From the NCBI RefSeq assembly GCF_000003815.2, contig NC_049997.1:1346349-1410348 (forward strand): DNA of 64,000 nucleotides. Direction: 5' to 3'. Below the pieces are notes generated by a model. The model was not told the DNA's origin. It saw only the letters and a program-made list of their open reading frames with translations, and did not search any database. This document shows positions 11,901-23,745 of the stretch, piece after piece; position 1 is the first letter of the stretch; every line of letters starts with the position of its first letter. The stretch comes from Branchiostoma floridae. Lineage: Eukaryota; Chordata; Leptocardii; Amphioxiformes; Branchiostomatidae. A program made the position numbers and the translations under genes.

Positions 11901-13525
11901 GAATACAGATCACACTTAGTCTAGTGGTGAGTTCAACTTGAGGGGTAAGTATTCATGTAATTTTTCCAAACATTTTGTCATCTTTTACATGTCATATTTT
12001 TATTCATGCTAACAAAGTAACAGGCTCAAACTTTGTATTCAAATTTTGAAATAAACAGAAATTGAGATCATGGGAAGTGTAACATATTTTCACACATGCA
12101 TAAAAAATGTGCCATGGTGTGAGGCTTTGTATCCATGGCAACCCCAAATCAAACTCACCATATCATCACACAATATCAGTTATGTACTTGCAGATATTTG
12201 GATTGCCAACATGCATTATAGGCATTCTGTATAATGTTAACTACGTGCTAACTATTTCAGGCACTAGGTTCAGGCTGCAGCTGTAATGTAGAAACCCTGT
12301 TGTTACTGAAAATTAAGATTAAATCATATTTTCCATGCTGCTATTTCCTTTTAGCTGACCTAACATTATATATAGCAGCCATGAAAGGTAAGCCATGCAT
12401 ACTAAAGGTCAGCCATGCAAAGCCATGATTTCAAGTTCCATAGAACTAAGGCATGCCATATCTACGTACTAAATGGGGATGGCTACAACAGTATACTAAA
12501 TACATGTAGCCTACACTTGTGGGTGACGACTCCATAGGAGTTGTAGTTTGGTTTCCACCCCGCGAGCAGCCAGGACTGAGTCAGGGACAGCTCCTCTTTG
12601 TCCCATGACGAAGGTGGAGTATTATGGGATGGACCAGAAGTGATTTTTGCCTGTAGCCCACTATCGTCTCGAACCAAAATGGACTCTTCACTTTGCAGTT
12701 TGCTAGATTTTTCTGACATGTGCAGTTCTTGCAAACATGTCCCATGTTCTGTTTCTGTGGTTTCTGAAAAGTTTACAGTTTTTGCTTTGGAAGTGGTGGT
12801 CTGTTGTACCTCATGTGCTTTTGCCATTTGTGCACATTCAGATACGTGGCGGCGATCAATTCTTTGTTTGTTGGACTTTTCACTAATCTTGCAATTGCGA
12901 GTTGTTTTGCCAAAATCATTTTCAGAAACTACATGTGCAACTGCATCTATGCTGTTAGATTGACTTGCCACATGCAGACCTTGCATGCTATGGTTTCCCA
13001 AGTCTTGCGACTCAGACAGAAATTCTATATCTTTTCTCCTCAACATTTCTTTCACATGTACATCGCAAGCCATCCTGCCATAGTCTGTTTCCAACACATC
13101 TGACACACTCATGTCTTTACTTTTTGATTCGTTTTTACCCGCTATGACACTCTTTACTTCATTTCCAAATGAATTTCCAGAAACATGCAAAAGTTCGATA
13201 CTGTTGACACTCGAATTTTCCCTCTCCTTCAACAACCTGATATTTGTACCATTGGAGTTTTCAAAAGCTTCTAAAACACGTCTGGCCTTGCTCTTCGATC
13301 CCGCCCTACATTTTACTGACTGTTCAGATGTTGTTCGCAACAATTGCCTTTCATGTTCAGGACTGCCTTTGATTGTTGTGAACCTAACCCTTTTGTCCTG
13401 CGAGCTATCCACAACTGGCACTATCTGCATGTTATTTTGTTCCGTATCTTTGAAGGTTTCTATGGGAACAAGCTGCATGTCCAAAGAATCTGGTTCAACA
13501 TCCCTGGAAAGTGCAGAAGACTCAT
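8949..13525 (-). CDS. C-terminal exons of the C11orf16-like gene (Ser-rich, then coiled coil)
   Basis: The exon beginning at 13525 (acceptor TTTGTAG) encodes a Ser/Lys/Glu-rich low-complexity segment of about 340 residues, down to about 12493. It enters in phase 1 and can be joined to the previous exon through a weak donor (CAAG|GTTGGC) at 14982. Exons 10632-10461, 9980-9731 and 9173-8949 (TAA at 8951-8949) join cleanly in phases 1, 2 and 0. They encode a charged heptad-like coiled coil (SDFRRRREMLRRQSEHRQK; KKVQDTIEAKR; RRREFFHKKEMAAQ in outline). An alternative Pro-rich terminal exon (11883-11704, ending in TGA) also enters in phase 1. How the large exon splices to these is not certain: the only phase-1 donor seen is TTTA|GTATAC. 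This could instead be a separate gene. Confidence 0.55.
9330..9550 (-). mobile_element. LINE ORF2 C-terminal fragment in intron
   Basis: On the minus strand an open stretch reads KKRTRNSHAFKYQSC, then FINLYFPRTIVEWNML and SFKERLQIDVQ before a stop. The pattern R-x-RN-x-HA ... FPRTI-x-WN-x-L is the usual end of CR1/L2-type reverse transcriptases. It lies between coding exons 9980-9731 and 9173-8949 and is too short to be functional. Confidence 0.7.
10272..10372 (+). repeat. Dispersed repeat family, copy 2
   Basis: Same family and orientation as the copy at 6185-6285, ending GCAGCAGTATAATTG. It sits between two coding exons of the minus-strand gene. Confidence 0.6.
11704..11883 (-). CDS. Alternative Pro-rich terminal exon
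   Basis: After a good acceptor (TTTTCTTACAG) at 11884 the frame runs TKLTPSSTGTSDLTM, VPSSEVVPLH and IPKPPPPKQRAGPP to a TGA at 11706-11704. It enters in phase 1, like the exon at 10632, so the two look like alternative ends of one transcript. No domain was recognised. Confidence 0.4.
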   Translation of the reverse strand, partial: LTGTKLTPSSTGTSDLTMVPAQTAVQDSVPSSEVVPLHIPKPPPPKQRAGPPNDSKGKA

Positions 13526-14955
13526 CTACAAAGGAAGATGGGGTGCAGGGAAGAAAAACAAGTCTTGTTAATGTGAGGTGAAACACACACAAGTAAGTAA
13601 GAAATGTAATTAAGGGTACATCTTGTGTTAAACCACTCTGAAAAGAAGAGTGCAGAAAGACTGAGTGACATGCAGATAGGGATTCTTCTAACATGGCCTA
13701 ATATTTTGAGATAATTAATGCAATCAAAATAAGATAGAAACTATTTTATGAATGTTGACGATTGTCAGCTTGATTCTCCTTAGAACGTGTCTCTCAGTGG
13801 GCCCTTATAGAAACGTTAATTTGCTGAATCCTGGCTCCCCTCTGACTTCTAACACAAGGATGGTGCTGGTCTTGAAGTTCAGTTCTGTCTGTCATTGCTT
13901 GGTCTTACGTAGAACATTTAATTACAACTGTATAGCTACCACACAAGAAATACATGCACTTAGGTGTGTCTAGTACTTCATTTATTCAAATATGTACATG
14001 ATGTACCACATCACAACACCAGTACACTTTGAAACACACAAAGCACAAGACATTTGGGGCTTAGCTACTTTCTAAAGGGAAGAATACAATGTCATGCCAC
14101 TTGTTCCAATTGAGCCAAATGTCTTAGGTATCAATTTCTCCTGAAAATATCACATTCTACCTGAAGCTACCATGCAGAAAACACCAACGAAATGAAGGAA
14201 AATCTCCTGATCATATTTACATGTACTTTGGATATAAGCAGAATTGATGGTAACTACACAAACTTATTCACTGATGCCAGTTCTGGCCACACCCATCTGG
14301 CTGTCACCTGGTGGGTTTAGTGATAACAATGCCATTTGGGTGTGGCAACCCGTGGCCATTGAAAGATGCACACATACTGGCAGCTACCATTCATGTCTTG
14401 AGCCACCCATTATGAATTCAATCTAGTGTGTTAGGAGTATGATTTTTCATCCACATTTCACTTGTCTGACCAGAAAAATTCTTGACATGTGTTGATCTTA
14501 ATTCTGAACTTACACACCAAGACATTTCTTGTGTGGTAGATTGACAGTCATGATCAGTACAATGTTCCATCAATAGAAAAAGACATGTTCACATGAATGA
14601 CACTATATACAGACATAACACACATGTTGGGACATCACATCACCTTCCAGAGTCCTGTTTTGGAGATATGTCAGAATGATTAAAGTAAACATGCATAGTT
14701 CACTGGAAATTTACAAATGAGCACGGAGTATTGCCAACTGTACAAGCTGTGACGTTTGCAAAGTTCGTGCAATGTAATAGCACGATTTGGAGCTGTATCC
14801 AATAAGAATATACCCACTTACAAACATGTAACAAAGAAGAATAGTCTGAATGTTACTGTTGCATCACTGCTGTAAGATAGCAAAAATAGTCAAAATGTTT
14901 GCCAAGATTATGTGGCACATTAATCTTGACAGCAGCCAATCAAACATTACAATTG
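13526..14955. other. Intron or 3' flank, no gene seen
   Basis: AT-rich sequence between the Ser-rich exon and the stop-containing exon of the C11orf16-like gene. No coding exon, transposon end or RNA gene was recognised. Confidence 0.5.
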
Positions 14956-17900
14956 TCATGAATATGATGATGTAGGCCAACCTTGTCTCTGTGCCAGGTA
15001 AGGAGAGGCCGGCGGAGGCTGGGGGTGCATCATGGCTTCCCTCATGTCGATGCTTCGTCTGAAGGTGTGGTCAACATTCTGGAAAGCAGAGCTCTTGTTT
15101 GGTGGTCCCTGTGGCGGCTGTGCTGGTGGTTGGGAGTGGTTGACCGTGTTGAAGACAGAATAGTCATAATCATTAGGCCCCGTGACAATGGTCGCTTTTC
15201 TCCCATTTCCCGGTGCGGTGTATGGTCTTGCAGGTGTTAGCTTCCGAGAATTTGTCTGTCCGTAACTTCCACGCGGGACAACATCGTGTTCAACAACTTG
15301 TTCATCATTGGGCCCACGAAGCAGTTCCATGGGAGTGTTGACTGTGGTGTCACGAAACGCAGGATACCTCTTCATTGGCTTTGACGTTGGGGGATGGGGT
15401 GCCTTTGATACAGGAGATCTCGGCGTTCTTGACCAGTATCTCCAAGGAGGACGCTCATCCTTCTGTGTCCCTTTGGTGTCCTTGTAAAGGCTCCAGTCAG
15501 TGTTTGTAGACTTGTCCCTGGGTGTGTAGTCCTCGTAGTCATACCAGTCCTCATAGTCACTTAGTGAACTCAGGCCACTATCAATAGACTTGGATTTCTT
15601 TAGAGACCTTCTCAGATCTTTCATCTCCTCCCGTGTGTCGTCCAGGAGGAGCTTGTTCTCCCGCAGCTGCTGTAACACTTTCCTGTTCAGCTGATCTTTC
15701 GTCACGTCCGCCCCAGGAATTTTCCCATCATCCTCTGTCTCCAGAGTGGATGGAACAGCTGGGTACCAATACCTGCAAAACCCAAACAAACACTGCCTTG
15801 AGTTATGTCTTCAGGCTCATGTGTTCTAATCTTAGATCTAGTATGGTCACAGACAGACTAAGCTGTGAAAAGATTTTACCCATAAGTAGATTGCTTTTAA
15901 AATGTACAATGTATTACAATACGACAACAGCTTACTCACCAGGGGTATGGGTAGGTTGGGTAGTGTGTTGGTACGTAGACGTGCCTGGTACTGCTGACTA
16001 GATGGGGAGACCTGATTCGTGCAGGTTTGGGCGGAGTGAACTCGGCAGGGTCGCCCACGATGTACGTGGATGGATACCCGGGCGGAGACTCGTACGGCCA
16101 GCCTGGATTCGCTTCCAGAAACTTCTCTCGAGCCGCCACCGGCATCTGCAGCTCAAAGATGACTCTCTCATACAGCATGAGGGGGATCCAGATGGCCTTG
16201 TGTCGGGGGACAGACTCCGTTTTACCATTCCAGAAAGTCACCACCAGATCTTCATCATCATCAATACCTGCAAAAGGGAAAGAAAAAGAATTGAGACTTT
16301 GAGAGATAGTTTTAAAGCTGTTACTGGGGGTAATATTGATATATATATATATTCATGCATCCTGAAATCACCACCAAAGACTATATACAGTAAAAAAAAT
16401 GAAACTTACTGTCTTCAAATCTTCTCTCCACCCCTTCCAGCACTGTGCCAGGCCCAAATCTCTGCCCTGTTACCTCCCATGGTGCCAGCACCTTGTCACC
16501 AGGAACAATTTTGTGTCGGAAGGCATCCACATGGGCGATCATGTCATAGATGCCTGTCTCCTGCATACGACTCTTCAATGTTGGCACCTTGTCAAACTCG
16601 ATCATGAAACGGCCCTTTGCATCCTAAACATAGAAGGAATGAAAAGTGTTGACCTTACATCAATGATGATTTTCATTGCAATGATATTGCCTTCAATCAA
16701 ACCAAAAAAGAGATATTGAATAAATGAATAAATGACTAAATAGCAAATCATCCGACTTACGGGAAGTTGATTTGCCACAGTGCCCATGTAGTAGTAACCA
16801 TCCTCATCTCGTCTGGCCAACACTCTTGTCCCGCGCATGATGAGACTTGCGGATGGAGAGAACTCCAGACTTGTCGTGTCCACGATCTTCCCCGTTATGG
16901 TGTTCCTGAGTTTCAGGGGGCGAGTGTATGTCCCTGTTGCCACACTCGGTACTGTTACCACTCTGTCTAGTGGTGTGTACGAGACGGTTGGCTCCCACGG
17001 TGTGTATGTGACGATCGGCGTGGGGTCCGTCCCTTCCAGGAAGGGGTTATGGTCCAGTCTCGTCATCACACTGGACGACTTTAGTGGTGGGTACAGAGGA
17101 CCGCCTAGTGGGCGCTTCCCCGAATGGTCGGCGCGATAGACCGGCGTGACCCTGTGAACGTTTCCCTCCACAGTAAGGGTGATGATGTGGAAGGAACCAC
17201 GGGTCTGCACGGCAAGGTCCTGTAGGAAGTCGTGCGCGGCTGCATCAGCGAAGGTGTGTGTCAGGAAGATGCAGTGAATGGGGCGACCGCGGGAGGAGTA
17301 GGCCACGTGTTGGAGGATGTCGTGGGGAGCCTGGTCGGGCAGGCCGTCCGTCACTAAGTACACCGCCGTGCACCCTGGGTCACCCAGAGCAGTCAGTAAG
17401 GCATCTAAGGTGTTTGTTCCTGTCTTTGGGGTCAGGGCGCGAATCCAGCCCGCAGCTCTGGTGACTGTGTGTGGCGTACATTTCACCATACGGTCAGCCC
17501 ACTGGTCAACCTGATGAACAAACAAACACCATTATAAGGACCGTATGGCATACAATGTGCAAATTTCGAAACATCTTCTCTTTCTGCACATTTGTTACAC
17601 GTGTATAACATTAAACTGGCATTATGTCATAACTGAGCTGGGAGAATGTTCCAGCCCAGTTGATAACTTGGTTTTCATAATTGTGTTAAACTATTATCAC
17701 ACTGAATAAAGTCATGTTCATCCATGCAACCAGCACAACAGCAATGAATTCCAAATATTGTAACAAAAAATATTTTGAATGTCTTACTCCTCTGAATTAC
17801 TGCCTTCCATGCATCATTACTGGCTTGTTTTGTACTACACTTTGCAATATTCATAACTTTATCTGAATACCAATTGTGTTTAGGGTGATTGTGTCCAAAC

Positions 17901-19611
17901 ATAATGACGTGAAACTGAACAAAGAACTTGCACACAATCTGACAAGCATTATTGCCAATGACACAACCATTCAATGTCAGACAATGGCCTCTGGCATGTT
18001 TTACAATGGATTTAAGTATCGACTCTGACAGTATTGGACAGGCACATAGAGATCCATGGAGCAACAACAAATATATCGTCTCTTAGAAACAGAGTATTAT
18101 TAGTATGTAGTATGCAAGGTTTGAAGCTCAAACTTCAATACTTAGCCATAAAGATGATAATTTCACCGTCAAATTCAACTGAATTCAATTTTCTTATGAC
18201 ATGACGAAATCTCCTTTTCACATGAAATTTTGAAGTGACAGTCGATTACCCTTTGCAGTGTTACCATGGATGGCTGTCCATCATACGATACCTGTCTCTT
18301 CATGACTAAAAAGAGAACACAGTACGGTCCACTACAACGCAGCTACCTGATTGCCTAAAACTCCTTTGGGTAACTACATGTATAACATGTTTGTCCAACT
18401 GTGCAGGAGTAACTATGTTACTAGTTTGTGTTGTTATGGTTCAATAAGAAATTGCTATCAGGTAGAAGAAGTAATGGTACCATACTCAAGTACCATACTG
18501 GTGAGTACTACAGGTTTAGTTCTCAGTACACAAAGTAAAAGACTAAGTATGTATTGGGGGTGTCTGTACGGGAGTTAATGCATAACATTATGGCTGACAG
18601 AATGTTGTTCTTTTGTATGCCAAAGTGTGTGGAATGCTGTTTGATAACTCCTTCAGAATTAAGAAGAAGATTCCTTAAGGGCATTTTTACCAAATATGGT
18701 GATCCACCTTTTTCCCTGCTCAGGAACATCAGCTGGCAAATTACATCATGCAATGGCCTGTGTTTTAATTTCTCTCTCTGTTGTTTTTCTTAGTATAAGC
18801 TTAATGCTGTTAGCATTTCTTGGCTGATGCTTAAGAAATATGATAGTTACTGTAACAGTACTATCTTTGGTTTCAACAGTTTTCTGGATGATTAAGCCTG
18901 CCTTAAGGATGACGAACACACCTAACCACACCCTGCCCATGTCCACATTAGCTGTACTCTGAATAAACATTGCTCCCATGTTTTCAGGTTGGCAGGGGGA
19001 CATTTATCGTACATCTTAAGGCCTGCAATTATGTAATGTTTCTGGCTTTTTCCAATTTTCAACTCCTTCAAAACAAATGGGTAACAAATTTGCCTATGCT
19101 GTAATAACAAATTACAATGTTATAAATAAATAAAATGTTTGTTCTTGCAAATTACTGTTATATTGATTTGCAATTACATGCATATTGCCAAAACATGATG
19201 TTTATTTATCGTTGACTTTGTAACAGGTGACGTTATGCTATAATAATAATTTACACATTTTACCTATAATTCCTCTGTATTTATGTTACCAATAAAAAGT
19301 GTTACCTTCTGCATGTTGTTTTATAAATGTCTCATTCACGCTATAGCTAGACTTGGTCAGTATGTAAATAGGAGTTCCGATATAACGTTAGTCCTTACCT
19401 CAGTAGAAAACTCGACGATGTTGAATGTTTTGTCCGGAGCTGTGTAGGCTATCTTCAGCAGTGCTTCAGTCAGATGGTCCTTCACTACACTCAGGTGATT
19501 GTACATACTGCCCGAGGTGTCCACACAAAATGTCACATTCTGATCACGGATTTCTCCGAACATAGTCGGAAAACCCCGACCTGCAAGCACTGGTCCTGCC
19601 GCCATCCTCAA
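14956..19611 (-). CDS. C11orf16: vWA plus DUF4537 protein, C11orf16 homologue
   Basis: Exons 19611-19399, 17510-16761, 16623-16410, 16267-15940 and 15772-14956 join in frame (phases 0, 0, 1, 2) into 773 residues if the TGA at 14958-14956 is used. Residues about 25-170 are a von Willebrand A domain with an intact MIDAS: DTSGSM at 31-36, TGTNT at 101-105 and VTDGLPD at 124-130. A DUF4537 region follows, with VLARRDEDGYYY, then PGDKVLAPWE and FGPGTVLEG, then VTFWNGKTESVP. These blocks and a later WRYW motif match human C11orf16. The vWA domain is like those of VWA3A/VWA3B and is absent from human C11orf16 as I recall it. Adjacency to AKIP1 repeats the human 11p15.4 arrangement. The molecular role is unknown. 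Met codons at 19611 and 19605 are both possible starts. Confidence 0.8.
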
Positions 19612-19914
19612 GTGGTTGTAAAAAGTCCTCCTTTAAATGTCTTAGGATATGTTCCTTTCAGTGTCGCACCTTCCGTGCCCGAGTACTAGCCCTAGAGGAC
19701 AGTAACGCTAAAGTAAGACACTAATATAGAAACTAAAACTTATAGAAAAGTAGCCGGTGTCCCATCCGGCGTGCCTACTTGACTGGGAGCCAAGGCGTAA
19801 CTACCAAACTGAAATACACATGTAGGAAGCACAGCCATAGCTTTGTTTACCCGCTGCTAGGAAGACCTGGTTGCTATTTACATTGGTGATTAGATAGCGT
19901 CCCAGAGCGATTTG

Positions 19915-19970
19915 TCAACTGCCCTCTGATTGGTGAAATACCACCATCCAACCAATCAGAGGGCAGTTGA
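19915..19970. promoter_or_regulatory. Perfect inverted repeat holding two CCAAT boxes
   Basis: TCAACTGCCCTCTGATTGGT (19915-19934) and its exact reverse complement (19951-19970) flank a 16-bp spacer. Each arm ends in a CCAAT box (ATTGG / CCAAT), the NF-Y core. It lies in the 685-bp gap between the divergent C11orf16-like and NDUFB2 start codons, so it may serve both. It could also be a small transposon relic. Confidence 0.5.
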
Positions 19971-20221
19971 TGAACAGTGGTAGGGTATGTCCTTAGACTA
20001 TACCATATTTTATAGGTGATTATGGTACAATTATGTAAGCTTCTCGGATAATTTGAATAGAACTCTCTCATTGTAGGGGTTGTGAAAAATAATTCCATAA
20101 AATAAAAGGCTGATGTGAAGATTTTTTTTCTTTGATAGATATTATTTGGCGGAAATAATAAATTTATTTTTATATCTTCCTCCTACGTGAATTGTATAGC
20201 CTGAGACTGTCACTGTAGAGT

Positions 20222-20231
20222 TCGCCATCTT
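20222..20231 (-). promoter_or_regulatory. YY1-like site upstream of NDUFB2
   Basis: CGCCATCTTG is the reverse complement of CAAGATGGCG, a YY1 core. It lies about 66 bases upstream of the NDUFB2 ATG, probably in or near the first transcribed bases. Motif evidence only. Confidence 0.4.
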
Positions 20232-20296
20232 GTTTTACGGCCGTCGGCGACCCGAAAATATCGTTTCTCTGGTCGCAAAATCACCTTCCTGTCAAC

Positions 20297-21590
20297 ATGC
20301 TGAGACCGGCAATACTCCGGTTAGGACAGGCAAGCATGCTGGCAACAAGAGCGCCGTTTAAATCACAAGTTAGACAGTAAGTAACTTGTTGGTTTTAGTT
20401 TCTTTCTTAGCGATGTGGGGAGGGGGGCATTTGACCTCCAGCTACAGGAGAAAGTTGCCGTGTTGTTTTTTTACTGATGCCGCACTGATAAAGGAGAGAA
20501 GGCGTCTGCCTGTTGTGTCCCGATCTTCGCTTTTCACGCGGCGTACCAAAAAGTAGCCATATGGCCAGTGCTGCATGTACCGGGTAACGACTTTAACTTT
20601 CAGTTAAGATAGGGATACCTGATACATTATGTCTAGGTGAAGTTTTCACATGCACTTACGTCATGCGCAGCTGCTAATAAATCCACATTGTTGTGGGATA
20701 AGCAGTACTGGAGATGATGATGATGATGATGAAGTAGGCGTAAGTTTTTCTCGGCTGTTGTACATGTAAGTTGTTTGTGTTATCAGTTTGGAGTTCCCGT
20801 ACCGAGGCATGATCACCGCCAGACCAGGTCTGCAGAGAAGGGCTGACGCTCTGATGGGGTTTTTCTGGTTCTGGATCCTGTGGCACACATGGCACTCTCC
20901 TGAGGACATCTTGGTAAGCTGTGCAAACTTTTGCTCTGTCATCAATACACACATATAAGCCTTGTCACAGAGAGCAAAATGCATATGCCGGAACAGGAAT
21001 TCTAGGTAATATGTCATCAAAGGTACACAGGTAAACTGGCTTCAAAGGCCCTGTGAGAATTTGGTCACATGCCACTGACTTTGCCCCACTGTCAACAGAC
21101 AGGAGCGCACTAGCATGTCCGTACTCTTGGACTTGCCTCGGACTTTATCCCTAAATGCTAACATTGTGTAGTTTTCACCAGTATCTTTATGAGAAATTTA
21201 CCAACACTTTGATATAGATCAATACTGTGTACCATTTTGAGAACTTAATCTAATGTTATAGTATAACATAGATTAAGTTCTCAAAATGGTACACAGTATA
21301 TATAACTTATAGTCAATTGCGTAAGACTAAGAGCAAATTCTCACATGAGTCTGCCCGTGAGGTAAAGGCCCTGAAATTGAACACGTCCTTGTCTCGACCA
21401 TTGTTTCAATTTTCACACACAATTTCAGGGTTAAGCTAAAGGTTAAGCTTTGTATTTGAGACCTTCCATGTTGTTGTTTGCTATTTGTAATAGTAGCTTT
21501 TGTTGCTGTTAGGGTCATTTCCCTTGGCCAAGGGCAGAGGAGTGGTCAGACGAGGAACTCGGAATCCCTCCGCTGGATGAGGATGACTGA
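20297..21590 (+). CDS. NDUFB2: NADH dehydrogenase (ubiquinone) 1 beta subcomplex subunit 2
   Basis: Three exons, 20297-20376, 20787-20913 and 21513-21590, join in frame (phases 2 and 0) into 94 residues plus TGA. NDUFB2 (AGGG) is an accessory subunit of the membrane arm of mitochondrial complex I. The first 26 residues (MLRPAILRLGQASMLATRAP) form a mitochondrial presequence. A single membrane helix contains GFFWFWILWHTWH, matching the human WFWILW core. The tail, GHFPWPRAEEW then SDEELGIPPLDEDD, is diagnostic of the family. The length agrees with the human protein (about 105 residues). A 78-bp near-perfect hairpin sits in intron 2. AATAAA at 21836-21841 is a candidate polyadenylation signal. 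Confidence 0.95.
21222..21299. repeat. Near-perfect 78-bp hairpin in NDUFB2 intron 2
   Basis: The left arm starts ATACTGTGTACCATTTTGAG and the right arm ends in its exact reverse complement. The 38/39-bp arms differ by one inserted A and are separated by a single G. Such a tight inverted repeat is either a very young foldback event or a hairpin RNA source in the intron. Confidence 0.85.
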
Positions 21591-23067
21591 TAACATAACG
21601 TTACATCAACACAAAAATAGCTGCTCTGTTATGTGATATACCACGAATTACACACCATCAACTTTGTTCGAACTCGTCTTGTTGACAACAACTTGTCCCC
21701 TCATCAACAGACAAGAACATACATATGTATGCTACTATTGCTACAGGATTGAAATAGCAGACTGTAGGGAAGTTTAACATATGGCAGATAAACATGAAGT
21801 ATTCTTAGGAATAAGATTAGGTTCAAGAGAAGATGAATAAATCTATCACAGAAATTCCTGACTCTTTGTCATGATTGGAAGTTTTCTTTGTGTGCAGAAC
21901 TGGTCAGTGGTCAGTGGAGAATTCTTAGTCATGTGTTTGTGGATTCTGTGGAGAAACCTACACTTGTTCTTGAAGTCCAAGGACATATAGCCAGCAAGCA
22001 ATTTATAGCAAGTTACCACACCTTGTGGCTCACAAACATAAAAATGGGGTCTCCATGGGGTTGTTGGGAAATTAATTGAAAATCCTCACCACGAGTCCCA
22101 GCAAAATGCTAGAAGCTTGTTATACTTAGGTTAACAGTAAATTCATCAACCTCCCTGATCTATTTGTTTAGATTAGTACAACTACAAATGACATGAATTG
22201 GGAATGGTTGATTTTATCAGGTGAAGGCCAGGGGCAAACTAAGGCAAGCAGCATGTAAATTTCTCAATGTTTAAAAGCACCCCCCCTCCCCCAAAATGTT
22301 CATGACTGCGCTACTTGTCACGTGACTTTGCCGCTCCAAGAGGCCCCCTGCACTATGAAGAAATCATGATGAAAACCCTGTAACTTTGTGTAAGATTCTT
22401 TGTTTAACTAAGGTTAAATTGACACCAGAATGCAACAATTTTCTATTAACTTCAATGCTAATAGTATCATGCGATGAACACAGACATTTGTAAGAAAGAC
22501 CACGTTTCCAGCTCTTGAATCCTGCTGCCAGGCAATTGAATGAGAATTTGATTATTACTTCAAATTAAAGTTGAATGATCTCACAAATTTAAGTTCAATG
22601 ATAAACACAGCAAATGTCAAACACGGCAGCCGGTTCAGAACCAGGTATCGAGGCTTGCTAACAAGCACTGGTGAGGGACAAACAGTGTAAAAATTGGCGA
22701 TAATTCACAAAGTTGCCACGATAGACAGTGGCAAAGTAGTCTCAGGTCAGTGAGATACCTGCTTTCATCTTGCAGAACATGGTGATAGAAGACAGTTCTT
22801 TCAAGCATGAAAGAAACATGTTTAAATTCACATAATGTAACTGTAAGATACAAAGCTTGTATGATTTTGACTACCAGATATATAGTACACTATAGCATAA
22901 ATGTGTTATTTGCAGAATTTTCCAGAACAGATAGATTTCCTGACAGCTTGCAATATTTTTAGGTAATTGAATTTAAACTTAAGTATTATTGAGCCCTGAT
23001 CAAAGTAAAGGACAGAAGCTTATGTGTGATAGGTTGCAAAACTACACATTGCAACTACATTTTGTAT

Positions 23068-23148
23068 TAGCCTGAGCACCATCCTCCATAGTGACTGCTG
23101 GCTCAATACTTTTGCTTGTGGTCACAACAGAGGATGGTACTAAGGCTA
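23068..23148. mobile_element. Short inverted-repeat element of the TAGCCTG family
   Basis: The left end, TAGCCTGAGCACCATCCTC, pairs with the right end GAGGATGGTACTAAGGCTA (rc TAGCCTTAGTACCATCCTC), giving 19-bp arms with two mismatches. TGCAACTAT follows the right end. A near copy, TGCAACTAC, lies 9 bases before the left end, so the exact left boundary is unsure. Confidence 0.5.
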
Positions 23149-23659
23149 TGCAACTATAGCTTCCGACTCTCAAAATCAAGGTAATGCCAACCAAGAAGTT
23201 GAAAATGTAGATGCAAAAGTTTTGGCCATCACTGACTACTTCAGTTCAATTAACTGACCTAATAATGTAAGATTTGTTAGAAGTCAAATGGGTTTGTACA
23301 ACTATCAGATGCCGGGACACAGAGTCGTAAGTGTCAGATAATACTGTCTCTGAAATATGCGATGAAAGTCTACACTATGTACATCTTCTTACTACGTGTA
23401 TTATAGATGTTGAAAATATTTTCCAACTGTTCCATGGAAAATATGTTTAACATCTACAATATATAAAAGCTTACATCTGCAACTATGCAGGCAAAATGAC
23501 TTCAATGCTCATCGTCATAAAGTCAAGACAGGAATTAATATTGGTATAGAACATATAAGAACCTCTACATGTTGTATTTACTTATACAAATTTTTGTTGA
23601 TAATGTCTATGCTCTGCTGTATAAACAATACTAGATTGAGCATTGTGTACATGTACACA

Positions 23660-23745
23660 TGTACATACTGCTGATAACAAGTTTTATTGCAAATTCTTGC
23701 CCGTGGGCTAATTGCAGGTAACATAAAAGATTCAAACAGTGTAAA
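23660..23745 (-). mobile_element. LINE 3'-end relic
   Basis: TTTTATTGCAAATTCTTGCC and GTGGGCTAATTGCAG resemble the 3' UTR next to the LINE at 1995-2935 (TTTATTTGCATGACCTTGCC, GGGCTAAATGCAG). It is probably a 5'-truncated copy of the same family, with no coding part left. Confidence 0.45.

Noticed and set aside
12598-13581. Plus-strand ORFs
   Set aside because: They are antisense shadows of the long open Ser-rich exon on the minus strand.
14983-17514. Plus-strand ORFs opposite the C11orf16-like exons
   Set aside because: The minus-strand frames have conserved domains and matching splice phases; the plus frames do not.
18250-18298. Small minus-strand exon between C11orf16-like exons 1 and 2
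   Set aside because: The acceptor and donor are weak, and exons 1 and 2 join directly in phase 0 to give the expected vWA sequence (FSTE then VDQWADRM).
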